Translations under genes and position numbers: made by a program | The notes under the pieces: generated by a model | What the model saw: the letters and a program-made list of their open reading frames with translations, nothing else | Told to the model about the DNA's origin: nothing | The model's database searches: none | Assembly: GCA_934654625.1 (NCBI GenBank) | Contig: CAKUGM010000029.1 | Location: 1-19,773 of the forward strand | Length of the DNA stretch: 19,773 nucleotides | DNA from: an uncultured Collinsella sp. | GTDB taxonomy: Bacteria; Actinomycetota; Coriobacteriia; Coriobacteriales; Coriobacteriaceae | Direction: 5' to 3' | Shown: positions 1 to 7,398 of the stretch, one piece after another | How positions within the stretch are numbered: the first letter of the stretch is position 1 | How the letters are laid out: each line of letters opens with the position of its first letter

Positions 1-907
1 CGCTCGTGGTGTAGTTGACGGTGCCCACGGGCTGGAACTGATCCATATCGAGCGTCTCGAACTTCATATCGAGCGTACGGTACGGCAGGGCGCCCAAGTC
101 GAGATTGAACAGCTCGTCCAGCGGACCGGTGTAGACGATCTCGCCGCCGTAGACCTTGCCGCACACGCGCACGATGGTATCGCCGATCTCGAAGATGTCG
201 CGCGCGTCAACGTCGCAGTAAACGTCGATGAGATCGTGGTCGAGCATGTGCTCGAACAGCGGGGTGTAGCCGTCGGCGGGCATGCCCTGGTACGGAGCCT
301 GCGGGAAGTAGCGGTCGTCGTCACCGATGAAGATAGGCACGCGTCCGGTGATGGACGGGTCGATCTGGTCGGGGGTCTGGCCCCACTGCTTCATGGTGTA
401 ATGCAAAAAGACGTTCTCGAACACGTAGTCCGCGACCTCGGCGAGGTCGGGATCGCTCTTCTTGCGCAGCTCCATGATGGGAACCTTGACGTCGCGGCCA
501 AAGGTGTCCACGAGCTTATTGAAGAGCTGCTCGCCGCGCTCCTCGCCAAAGGCGAGCTTCAGGCTCTGATGGTTGAAGGGAACGGGCATCAAGGTACCGT
601 GAATGTTGGCGAGAACCTTGTGCTGATAGTCCGTCCACTTGGTGAAACGCGAAAGGAAGTTGTGCACGCGCTCATTGAAGGTGTGGTAGATGTGCGGACC
701 GTACTTGTGAACAAGGATGCCGTTTTCATCCAGGCAATCGTAGGCATTGCCCGCGATGTGATCGCGGCGCTCGAGAACGGCGACATGGAATCCAGCGTTT
801 TCGGCCAGACGGCGCGCGCAGACGGCGCCGGCGTATCCGGCACCCACGACGATCATGTCATATGCGTCGGGGTTAAAATTCTCCGGTAGACCAGAAGTGA
901 TCTGCAT
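1..907 (-). CDS. glf: UDP-galactopyranose mutase, partial (C-terminus beyond window start)
   Basis: Flavoenzyme that interconverts UDP-galactopyranose and UDP-galactofuranose, supplying galactofuranose for surface glycans; cytoplasmic. About 302 residues are visible of a family usually 365-400 long, so the last 65-95 are outside the window. The N-terminus has a Rossmann FAD motif (YDMIVVGAGYAG, residues 16-27) and the family segment RRDHIAGNAYD. Further on come HKYGPHIYHTF, VPFNHQSL and a DDRYFPQAPYQGMPADGYT stretch, all typical of Glf; the visible end reads FQPVGTVNYT, matching the substrate-site region. The ATG at 907 is chosen because AAGGAG lies six bases upstream; the internal Met18 has no such site. 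It is divergent from pta. The identification is secure; the other surface-glycan genes that would normally accompany it are not visible. Confidence 0.95.
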   Translation of the reverse strand, partial: MQITSGLPENFNPDAYDMIVVGAGYAGAVCARRLAENAGFHVAVLERRDHIAGNAYDCLDENGILVHKYGPHIYHTFNERVHNFLSRFTKWTDYQHKVLANIHGTLMPVPFNHQSLKLAFGEERGEQLFNKLVDTFGRDVKVPIMELRKKSDPDLAEVADYVFENVFLHYTMKQWGQTPDQIDPSITGRVPIFIGDDDRYFPQAPYQGMPADGYTPLFEHMLDHDLIDVYCDVDARDIFEIGDTIVRVCGKVYGGEIVYTGPLDELFNLDLGALPYRTLDMKFETLDMDQFQPVGTVNYTTS

Positions 908-969
908 TACAGCTCCTTGCAGGAAATTCGAATGCGCAAGCTCTATAGCGCGCACAAAATGTCGTATGG

Positions 970-975
970 ATTATA
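970..975 (-). promoter_or_regulatory. glf promoter, -10 hexamer
   Basis: On the minus strand these bases read TATAAT, a perfect -10 box, 63 bases upstream of the glf start codon. The -35 region (about 993-998, GAAACA on the minus strand) is weak. It overlaps the divergent pta promoter. Inference from sequence only. Confidence 0.5.
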
Positions 976-987
976 GCACGTGGTACC

Positions 988-993
988 TATAAT
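988..993 (+). promoter_or_regulatory. pta promoter, -10 hexamer
   Basis: TATAAT on the plus strand, 68 bases before the pta ATG, with a poor -35 (TATGGA at about 965-970). It forms the right arm of a perfect inverted repeat, ATTATAG (970-976) and CTATAAT (987-993), whose left arm is the glf -10 box, so the two promoters are back to back and overlap. The predicted leader is about 60 bases. Confidence 0.55.
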
Positions 994-1061
994 GTTTCGT
1001 GCCACACAAGGAAGGCTCAACATGAACTTGAATGTTCGTGCGCAAAGAGATGAGGAGAGAC

Positions 1062-2042
1062 ATGAGCGATTTCCTGGACCGTATGAAGGCTGCTGCCAAG
1101 GCAGACAAGAAGACCATCGTTCTTCCCGAGGGTGAGGACCCCCGCACCATCGAGGCTGCCAAGAAGATTGTTGAGGAAGGCCTTGCCAACCTCATCATCC
1201 TGGGCGACCCCGCAGAGATCGACGTTCCCGGCGCCACCGTTATCAATCCCCGCACTGCCGAGCGCAAAGAGGCCTATGCCGCTAAGTTCGCCGAGCTGCG
1301 CGCCAAGAAGGGCGTGACCCTTCCCGAGGCTCGCGAGCAGATGAATGACGCCACCTACTTTGGCACCATGATGGTCAAGATAGGCGATGCCGACGGCCTG
1401 GTCTCCGGCGCTTGCCACTCCACGGCCAACACCCTGCGCCCCGCGCTGCAGATCCTGAAGACCGCCCCCGGCACCAAGCTCGTCTCGGCCTTCTTCATCA
1501 TGTGCACCAAGACCCCCGAGTACGGCGAGAACGGCACCCTGCTGTTCGCCGACTGCGGCCTGAACATCAACCCCACCGCCGACGAGCTCTCCGAGATCGC
1601 CATCGCTTCCGCCGACTCCTGGCGCGCCTTTATGCCCGGTGCCGACCCCAAGGTCGCTATGCTCTCCTTCTCCACCATGGGCTCCGCCAAGGGCGACGTT
1701 CCCACCAAGGTCCAGGAGGCCGTGCAGCTGGCCAACGAGAAGGCTCCCGAGCTCGCCCTCGACGGCGACCTGCAGCTCGACGCCGCGCTCGTGAAGTCCG
1801 TGGCCGAGCTCAAGGCTCCCCACTCCTCCGTTGCCGGTAACGCCAACATCCTGGTCTTCCCCGACCTCGAGAGCGGCAACATCGGCTACAAGCTCGTCCA
1901 GCGTTTCGCTGGCGCCGAGGCTTACGGCCCCGTGCTCCAGGGCATCGCCAAGCCGGTGAATGACCTGTCCCGCGGCTGCTCTGCAGACGACATCGTGGGC
2001 GTCGTTGCCATCACCGCCGTCCAGGCCCAGATGGCCGAGTAG
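1062..2042 (+). CDS. pta: Phosphate acetyltransferase
   Basis: Converts acetyl-CoA and phosphate to acetyl phosphate and CoA, the first step of acetate fermentation, in the cytoplasm. The 326 residues match the short, single-domain Pta family. Visible features are KKTIVLPEGEDPRT near the N-terminus, SGACHSTANTLRPALQ (residues 115-130), and the C-terminal block NDLSRGCSADDIVGV. S303, R304 and D310 correspond to the catalytic Ser-Arg-Asp known from the Methanosarcina enzyme, and R127 fits the conserved phosphate/CoA-site arginine. The ATG at 1062 is preferred over an upstream in-frame start at 1032 because GAGGAG precedes it at good spacing and the family begins here. Its partner ackA is not adjacent but about 4 kb away on the other strand, beyond the hydrogenase operon. 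A terminator follows. Confidence 0.96.
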   Translation: MSDFLDRMKAAAKADKKTIVLPEGEDPRTIEAAKKIVEEGLANLIILGDPAEIDVPGATVINPRTAERKEAYAAKFAELRAKKGVTLPEAREQMNDATYFGTMMVKIGDADGLVSGACHSTANTLRPALQILKTAPGTKLVSAFFIMCTKTPEYGENGTLLFADCGLNINPTADELSEIAIASADSWRAFMPGADPKVAMLSFSTMGSAKGDVPTKVQEAVQLANEKAPELALDGDLQLDAALVKSVAELKAPHSSVAGNANILVFPDLESGNIGYKLVQRFAGAEAYGPVLQGIAKPVNDLSRGCSADDIVGVVAITAVQAQMAE

Positions 2043-2056
2043 TCTAACCTACTCAA

Positions 2057-2073
2057 GGCCTCGCCGAGAGGCC
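2057..2073 (+). other. Small hairpin after pta
   Basis: GGCCTC (2057-2062) pairs with GAGGCC (2068-2073) around the loop GCCGA. No T-run follows, so it is not a terminator on its own. It lies 15 bases after the pta stop and may protect the 3' end or pair with the following terminator region. Confidence 0.4.
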
Positions 2074-2091
2074 GCTCCTTATAGCAAAGTT

Positions 2092-2143
2092 TCGCCCTCC
2101 CCCGCAGCGGCCAACTGGCCAAAGCGAGGGAGGGCGATTTTTT
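2092..2143 (+). terminator. Rho-independent terminator of pta
   Basis: TCGCCCTCCC (2092-2101) pairs perfectly with GGGAGGGCGA (2128-2137), with additional inner pairing CGC/GCG and a nested GGCC-AACT-GGCC hairpin. A run of six T (2138-2143) follows on the plus strand. It sits between convergent pta and hydA; in the minus direction no T-run follows, so it probably serves pta mainly. Confidence 0.9.
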
Positions 2144-2158
2144 ACCCACGATTACGAA

Positions 2159-3898
2159 CTACGGCATATCCCAAGCCGTATGGTCGGTATGCAAGAGCTT
2201 TTCGGAAAGCTCGGAGAGCGGCTCGCCGAGGAAGTCTCGATAGCAGGCCGCCACGTCGGGATTCTCATGGCTAAAACGGATCTTTGCGCCATGATCGAGC
2301 GTGCGCAATACCGCAGCTCTCTCATCGGCAAGCTCAACACCATCGTGAATGGGCTGGCCGCCGCCGCCAACGCAGCCGCCGGGACATGCCATGACCTCGA
2401 CGAAGTCATAGTGCACAGCGCCGCGCTCCAGCGCGTCGAGCAGCTTGCCAGCGTTTGCCAAGCCGTGAGCCACCGCCACGCGAAGTTCGCGTCCATTAAG
2501 GTCGAAGGCAGCCTCGCGCCAACCTTCATGGCCGCGCACCTCCTTAAAGGCGTCGGGCGCAGGGTTCTCGCCCGTCACGAGGAAGTAAGCGGATCGCAGC
2601 GCCGCTTCCATGACGCCGCCCGTCGTGCCGAAAATCACACCGGCGCCCGTGCCAAAGCCGAGCGGACGATCGAGCTCGCAATCCTCGTAGTTGGCGGGAT
2701 CCATATGCGAGGCGCGGATCATGCGCACGACCTCGCGAACCGTAAGCGCAACATCGACATCGGGCTCGCCGCTCTCCCCCACCATAGTGGGAAGCGCTGC
2801 CTCGGTCTTCTTTGCGACGCAGGGCATGATCGAGACGCAAAAGACATCCTTGGGGTCGACACCGAGCACATTTGCGTAATGCGTCTTTGCCATGGCGCCG
2901 AACATCTGCTGCGGCGACTTGGAAGTCGAAACCTGGGGCACGAACTGCGGATAGCACGCCTTGACGTAGCGAACCCAACCGGGGCAGCACGACGTCATAA
3001 GCGGCAGCGCCGGGGCATCCTCGCCGCCAGCGTCATGCTCGGCAATGCGATGCAACAGCTCGGAGCCCTCTTCCATGATGGTGAGGTCGGCCGAGAAATC
3101 AGTGTCGAACACGTAGCTCGCGCCCATGGCGTGCAGGACGGAACAAAGGCGCTCAACCGTCGCCTCTTCGCGGGAAAGGCTGAGCTCCTCACCCCAAGAG
3201 GTGCGCACCGCGGGAGCAATCTGGAACATGACGACCTTATTCGGATCCGCCATGGCATCGAAGACGCGCTCGGTATCATCGCGTTCGCGAAGGGCGCCCA
3301 CGGGGCAATGGGTGATGCACTGGCCGCACGCGGCGCAATCGACCTCGGTGATGGGCTTGCGACCGCGCACGCCCACGGACGCATGCGAGGCGCGATTCGT
3401 AAGATCCCAGATGCCGAGGCCCTGGATCTTCTCGCAAACCTGAATGCAGCGAAGGCAGCGGATGCACTTCTCGTTATCGCGAATGAGCGGGAAGGTGCGG
3501 TCCCAGGAGTTATGCTCAACGTGCTTCTCGTACGGCAGACGATAGATGCCGAGGTCGTTGGCAACGGTCTGAAGCGTGCAGTTGCCGGAACGCACGCAGC
3601 TGGTGCACGAGGAATCATGCTGCGAGAGAAGCAGCTGGACGTTGGTCTTGCGCGCCGCACGGACCTTGGGACTGTTCGTGTGAACGACCATGCCGTCAAG
3701 GACGTTATTGTTGCACGCGGCAACAAGGTGCTCGGCGCCCTCGACCTCGACCACGCACACGCGGCAGCCGCCGACCTCGTTCAGATCCTTGAGGTAGCAC
3801 AGCGTTGGAATGTTGATACCCGCAGAGGCAGCTGCCTCCAGGATCGTCGAGTCGGCAGGAACCTCGAGAACTTTATCGTCGATCGTGATCTTTACCAT
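2159..3898 (-). CDS. hydA: [FeFe]-hydrogenase, M3-type catalytic subunit
   Basis: Reversible H2 production or oxidation at an H-cluster. At 579 residues it has the full M3 architecture. A [2Fe-2S] domain has C34, C45, C48 and C62. The His-Cys3 [4Fe-4S] site is H94, C98, C101, C107. Two ferredoxin clusters use C145/148/151/155 and C188/191/194/198. The H-cluster motifs are intact: L1 TSCCPGW (302-308), L2 MPCVAKKTE (358-366) and L3 EVMACPGGCVGGGGQP (501-516). By comparison with the clostridial enzyme, C305, C360, C505 and C509 bind the H-cluster and C304 is the proton-relay cysteine, so it should be active. The ATG at 3898 follows GGAGGGAGG. It overlaps the upstream flavoprotein gene by 7 bases, implying translational coupling. 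No hydEFG maturases are in this window. From memory, hydrogenases paired with a glutamate-synthase-type flavoprotein are group A2 in HydDB; this assignment is inference. Confidence 0.96.
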   Translation of the reverse strand: MVKITIDDKVLEVPADSTILEAAASAGINIPTLCYLKDLNEVGGCRVCVVEVEGAEHLVAACNNNVLDGMVVHTNSPKVRAARKTNVQLLLSQHDSSCTSCVRSGNCTLQTVANDLGIYRLPYEKHVEHNSWDRTFPLIRDNEKCIRCLRCIQVCEKIQGLGIWDLTNRASHASVGVRGRKPITEVDCAACGQCITHCPVGALRERDDTERVFDAMADPNKVVMFQIAPAVRTSWGEELSLSREEATVERLCSVLHAMGASYVFDTDFSADLTIMEEGSELLHRIAEHDAGGEDAPALPLMTSCCPGWVRYVKACYPQFVPQVSTSKSPQQMFGAMAKTHYANVLGVDPKDVFCVSIMPCVAKKTEAALPTMVGESGEPDVDVALTVREVVRMIRASHMDPANYEDCELDRPLGFGTGAGVIFGTTGGVMEAALRSAYFLVTGENPAPDAFKEVRGHEGWREAAFDLNGRELRVAVAHGLANAGKLLDALERGAVHYDFVEVMACPGGCVGGGGQPIHDGVELADERAAVLRTLDHGAKIRFSHENPDVAACYRDFLGEPLSELSEKLLHTDHTAWDMP

Positions 3899-5721
3899 TG
3901 GTCAATCCTCCCTCCGCGGAACGAGCCGAAGCCAAAGTGGTCGCAGCGCAGGCAACGCGATGCTTCCTGGCGCGCTTCCTCGGACGAGAGCCCCTGCTCG
4001 ACAAGCTCCCAGTCTCCGGTGCGCTCGCCGGCCTCACGCTCCTTGAGCTCGCAGCGCCCGCACTTGTGAAGACCCTTGAGCTTGAGGGCGGGAAGCTCGG
4101 TATCGATGCCGATCTTGTGGTCGAATCCCAGATAGTGGTCGATGTTGGCAGCCGCGACCTTGCCCGCGTTGATGGCGCGGATGACGGTAGCGGGACCGGT
4201 CTGGCAGTCGCCGCCGCAAAACAGGCCGTCGAACCCGGGAACGCTTCCGTCGGGCTCGGTGACGATACGTCCCCATTTGCATGCCATGCCCATGGCCTCG
4301 AACGGCGCCGAGACGATATCCTGGCCGATAGCGACGTAGATGCGCTCGCACTCAACCACATGCTCGGCTTCCTCGGAAGCGCGAGGGGCGGGGCGTCCGC
4401 GACGAGGCTCGCCGATGATCTGAGGCTGGACGCGAAGACCGCAAGCGCGGCCGGTCTCGTCGACCTCGACCGCAACGGGAGCCGTGAGCCCCAAGATCTC
4501 GCAGCCCTCGGCCTGCGCGCCTGCAATCTCGGCATCTTGAGCTGTCATGTCGCAGATGCGACGGCGATAGACGATGGACACCTTGGATGCACCGAGGCGC
4601 ACGGCGGAGCGCGCAACGTCCATGGCGACGTTTCCGCCACCCACGACTACGATGCGCTGCCCCGTGAGGTCGGGCATCTCCTCGTCGCCGATGGCGCGAA
4701 GCATCTTCACTGCAGACTCGACACCCGGAGCGTCCTCGTTTGGCAGGCCGAGCTTCTTGTCCGCGTGCGCACCGATGGCCAGATAGACGGAATCGAAATC
4801 GGCGGCGAGGCGCTGGAGCTCCTCCGCATCGACCGAATGCTCGAGCTCGACGTCGATGCCGCACGCGAGGATCCAGTCAATCTCGGACTGAAGGCGCTCG
4901 CGGGGCAGGCGGTAGCTGGGAATACCGTACCGAAGCATGCCGCCAAGATGTTTACGCTGTTCGAAAATCGTGACCTTGTGGCCCATGACGGCAAGGTAGT
5001 ACGCGCACGAGAGACCGGCGGGACCGCCGCCGACGATAGCGATCTTCTTGTGCGTAGCCTCGGCAATCGCAGGGCGGTAGTCGGATTCCATATGCTCGGT
5101 GGCAAAACGCTTGAGGGCAAGGATGTTCATGGGGTCGTCCACCATGCCGCGACGGCAGTGCATCTCGCACGGGTGCTCGCACACAAGGCCGCACACGAGC
5201 GGCAGCGGGTTGTCCTTGCGGATGAGTTTGACGGCATCGGTGTTGCGACCCGCCTCGACCAACGAGATGTAACCGGGGATATCGACATGAGCGGGGCAAC
5301 CGGACACGCAGGGTACCTGCTCCGCCTGATCGAATCCGCAGCTGTGATAGCGAACGTGATGCTCAAAATCATCGCGGAAGCCGCGGATGGCGGTAAGGGC
5401 CATCTCTCCCGCCTCGTAGCCGATGGCGCAATCGCTTGAGTAGTAGATCGTCTCGGCCGTACGCTCGATAAGCGCGAGGGTGTCGTCGTTGGCGTCGCCC
5501 TCGAGCACCTTTTGCAAAAGATCGTCGAGCGCGCGCAAACCGACGCGACACGGAGTGCACTTACCGCAGCTCTGAGTCGAACACATACGCACGAGGGCCG
5601 CCGTGAACTCGACGGGGCACGGTGCAAGCGAGCTTACCGCCAGCCTGCGGCCGAGCGCGTCGTGCAGGTCGTCCATGACCGCCTGCGCATGACTGCGCTC
5701 CATGACGTGAAGCCTGGCCAT
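3892..5721 (-). CDS. Hydrogenase-partner flavoprotein: NuoF-type 4Fe-4S domain fused to GltD-like NAD(P)H oxidoreductase
   Basis: Likely electron-transfer partner of the downstream hydrogenase. Residues 40-115 resemble the C-terminal iron-sulfur domain of NuoF: SCGKCTPCRVG gives C52, C55, C58, with C98 as fourth ligand. The FMN/NADH-binding part of NuoF is absent. Residues 125-600 are like the small subunit of NADPH-dependent glutamate synthase and NfnB. The cysteine-rich segment has C138, C142, C177, C181, C185, C189. The FAD motif IAIVGGGPAGLSCA starts near 227 and the NAD(P)H motif IVVVGGGNVAMDVA near 357; GLFCGGDCQTGPATVI follows (499-514). Two further CxxC pairs lie near the C-terminus (C554/C557, C590/C593) and could bind another cluster. 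No large glutamate synthase subunit is present, so glutamate synthesis is unlikely. The start at 5721 follows AGGAG. It is first in a two-gene operon. Whether it uses NADH or NADPH, and whether it bifurcates electrons, cannot be read from sequence. Confidence 0.9.
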   Translation of the reverse strand: MARLHVMERSHAQAVMDDLHDALGRRLAVSSLAPCPVEFTAALVRMCSTQSCGKCTPCRVGLRALDDLLQKVLEGDANDDTLALIERTAETIYYSSDCAIGYEAGEMALTAIRGFRDDFEHHVRYHSCGFDQAEQVPCVSGCPAHVDIPGYISLVEAGRNTDAVKLIRKDNPLPLVCGLVCEHPCEMHCRRGMVDDPMNILALKRFATEHMESDYRPAIAEATHKKIAIVGGGPAGLSCAYYLAVMGHKVTIFEQRKHLGGMLRYGIPSYRLPRERLQSEIDWILACGIDVELEHSVDAEELQRLAADFDSVYLAIGAHADKKLGLPNEDAPGVESAVKMLRAIGDEEMPDLTGQRIVVVGGGNVAMDVARSAVRLGASKVSIVYRRRICDMTAQDAEIAGAQAEGCEILGLTAPVAVEVDETGRACGLRVQPQIIGEPRRGRPAPRASEEAEHVVECERIYVAIGQDIVSAPFEAMGMACKWGRIVTEPDGSVPGFDGLFCGGDCQTGPATVIRAINAGKVAAANIDHYLGFDHKIGIDTELPALKLKGLHKCGRCELKEREAGERTGDWELVEQGLSSEEARQEASRCLRCDHFGFGSFRGGRIDQW

Positions 5722-6002
5722 ACTGTCTCCTCTCCCCTATAACAGTACAAAGCACGTCTTGATGAAAATTGATGCTTCCAACCAACAGTTACACATAAGT
5801 CTATCGGCTGAATAAGCCAGCGAGGCATTGCCAATCCCCCAGCGGCTTCAATTGGAGCGCGGGCGAGCCTGCCGGCATCGCAGTATATAAAAAGGAGACA
5901 TCTTGATATTGGGCGTTCATTAAAGAGCCGGTTGCATGGGGCTGCAGGGCGAAACGACGCAATCGCCTCGCCATGTTTGTCGACAGCAGGCGCCCGCCCA
6001 AC
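5722..6002. other. Intergenic region upstream of the hydrogenase operon, no gene seen
   Basis: Together with the ackA terminator this is a 342-base gap. It must hold the hydrogenase operon promoter, but I find no convincing -35/-10 pair. An extended -10-like TGTTATAGG (minus strand, 5736-5744) is probably too close to the start codon. There is a small GGCT-GAATA-AGCC hairpin (5806-5818). CCGGTTGCATGGG occurs at 5928-5940 and again in the terminator at 6012-6024. Long minus-strand reading frames here run through the terminator and look non-coding. Confidence 0.5.
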
Positions 6003-6034
6003 AAAAAACGCCCGGTTGCATGGGCAACCGGGCG
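6003..6034 (-). terminator. Rho-independent terminator of ackA
   Basis: An 11-bp perfect stem, CGCCCGGTTGC (6009-6019) with GCAACCGGGCG (6024-6034), closes a four-base loop. In the minus direction it is followed by six T (complement of 6003-6008). It lies 30 bases after the ackA stop and separates ackA from the hydrogenase operon. Confidence 0.95.
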
Positions 6035-6063
6035 CATAAATCAATCGAGCAAACAGCTACGGA

Positions 6064-7230
6064 TTAACCGAGCAGAGCCTCGACGTCGAGAGCGATCATA
6101 AGCTCCTCGTTGGTGGGAACCACAAGGACGCGGATCTTGGAATCCGGCGTGGAGATGACGCGCGGATCGTCGGAGCGGATGGCGTTGAGCTCGGGGTCGA
6201 TCTTGACGCCCATCCAAGCCAGACGGTCGGCAACGCCCTGACGCATCTCGACGGAGTTTTCGCCGATGCCGGCGGTGAAGGCCATGGTGTCCACGCCCTC
6301 CATAGAAGCGGCCATCTCGGCGAAGAGCTGGCTCGTGCGATAGTAGAACATCTCGAGAGCCATGGCGCACTTCTCGTCGCCCTCGGCGGCAGCAGACGTG
6401 ATATCGCGGGAGTCGGAAGACTTAGCGGAGACGGCGAGCAGGCCGGACTGCTTGTTCATCATGGTATCGATCTCGTCGATGCTCATATCGGCAACGCGGT
6501 TGAGATAGAAAACGGTAGCAGGGTCGACGGTGCCGCAGCGGGTGCCCATGACCAGGCCGTCGAGCGGGGTCAGGCCCATGGTGGTGTCCATGCACTGACC
6601 GTCCTCGATGGCGCACAGGGAAGCGCCGGAGCCCAGGTGGCAGCTCACGAGCTTGTGAGTCTCATGATTGGTGAACTCGTCGACGGTACGCCAGATGTAG
6701 CGGTGCGAGGTACCGTGAGCGCCGTACTTGCGCACGTGGTACTTGTCGACCACGTCGCGAGGAATGGCGTAGCGCCAGGCGTGCTCGGGCATGTTGTAGT
6801 GGAACGCGGTGTCCGGGACGATGACGTTGCCCAGCTCGGGGAACATCTCGCGGCAGATCTCGATAACGTCGGCCTCGGCATAGTTGTGCAGCGGGGCGAG
6901 CGGAGCGACCTCGCGGACCCAACCGAGGGTCTCGTCGGTAACGACCTTGGACTCGGGGAAGTACCAACCGCCCTGAACGACGCGGTGGCCGATGCCCTCG
7001 ATGGGCTGATCGACGGTCTTGAGGATATCGAAGACATGCTTGATAGCCGTCTTGTGATCGGGCAGGGCGACCTCCAGGGTGTCCTTCTTGCCATACTCGG
7101 AGTGGCCGATGAAGGAACCGTCGATGCCGATGCGCTCGCAGTTACCCTTGGCAAAAACCTCGCCGGTCGTCGTGTTGAGCAACTGATACTTGAGGCTCGA
7201 GCTGCCTGCGTTCACAACAAGAACGTTCAT
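6064..7230 (-). CDS. ackA: Acetate kinase
   Basis: Makes ATP and acetate from acetyl phosphate and ADP, completing the pathway begun by Pta. The 388 residues are close to the usual 395-400. Diagnostic segments are MNVLVVNAGSSSLKYQL at the N-terminus, GHRVVQGG with catalytic R83, VPDTAFH with D140, YGAHGTSHRY with H172, HLGSGAS (198-204), MGTRCGTVDP with R231, and a GIGENS motif near the C-terminus. These match the known acetate kinase active-site residues. The start at 7230 is preferred over an in-frame GTG/ATG-type extension of 22 residues because AGGAGATTC directly precedes this ATG and the family begins with this Met. It appears monocistronic: its own promoter lies upstream and a strong terminator downstream. 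It is not adjacent to pta, unlike in many bacteria. Confidence 0.97.
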   Translation of the reverse strand: MNVLVVNAGSSSLKYQLLNTTTGEVFAKGNCERIGIDGSFIGHSEYGKKDTLEVALPDHKTAIKHVFDILKTVDQPIEGIGHRVVQGGWYFPESKVVTDETLGWVREVAPLAPLHNYAEADVIEICREMFPELGNVIVPDTAFHYNMPEHAWRYAIPRDVVDKYHVRKYGAHGTSHRYIWRTVDEFTNHETHKLVSCHLGSGASLCAIEDGQCMDTTMGLTPLDGLVMGTRCGTVDPATVFYLNRVADMSIDEIDTMMNKQSGLLAVSAKSSDSRDITSAAAEGDEKCAMALEMFYYRTSQLFAEMAASMEGVDTMAFTAGIGENSVEMRQGVADRLAWMGVKIDPELNAIRSDDPRVISTPDSKIRVLVVPTNEELMIALDVEALLG

Positions 7231-7294
7231 GAATCTCCTATCTTCAAGATACTTCCGAGCGCGTCGAGAGCGCACCCTCGACACAACGTTGCCC

Positions 7295-7325
7295 ATAATA
7301 CGCCAGAAACGGCGCCCAAATGGGC
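7295..7325 (-). promoter_or_regulatory. Candidate ackA promoter with a dyad over the -35 region
   Basis: On the minus strand TATTAT (7295-7300) is a good -10 box. The expected -35 position (about 7318-7323) is occupied by a GCCCA-AA-TGGGC dyad (7314-7325) and not by a TTGACA-like hexamer, which could suggest activator or repressor control. The leader of about 60 bases includes a GTCGAG/CTCGAC hairpin. Weak evidence. Confidence 0.35.
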
Positions 7326-7398
7326 AGAATACGTAACCGCTACAGGGTATTTACAACCAAATTGGACGTTGACGCTGGGAAAATGTTCCTTTGCACGC

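Noticed and set aside
2180..4069. 629-codon plus-strand open frame opposite the hydrogenase
   Set aside because: It is the antisense of hydA, whose motifs are unambiguous; high-GC sequence often yields long antisense frames. The similar 513-codon frame at 3898-5439 is rejected for the same reason.
3892..5721. Glutamate synthase small subunit (gltD)
   Set aside because: No large subunit gene is present, there is an added NuoF-like domain, and it is coupled to hydA, so glutamate synthesis is unlikely.
5736..5744. Extended -10 (TGTTATAGG) as hydrogenase operon promoter
   Set aside because: The resulting start site would leave under 10 bases before the start codon and cut into the ribosome binding site.
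5892..5921. Six-codon plus-strand peptide after AAGGAG
   Set aside because: TTG start and only six codons, with no downstream plus-strand gene to regulate.
5634..6044. 136-codon minus-strand frame upstream of the hydrogenase operon
   Set aside because: It runs through the ackA terminator and into the flavoprotein gene in another frame, lacks a ribosome binding site and shows no recognisable domain.
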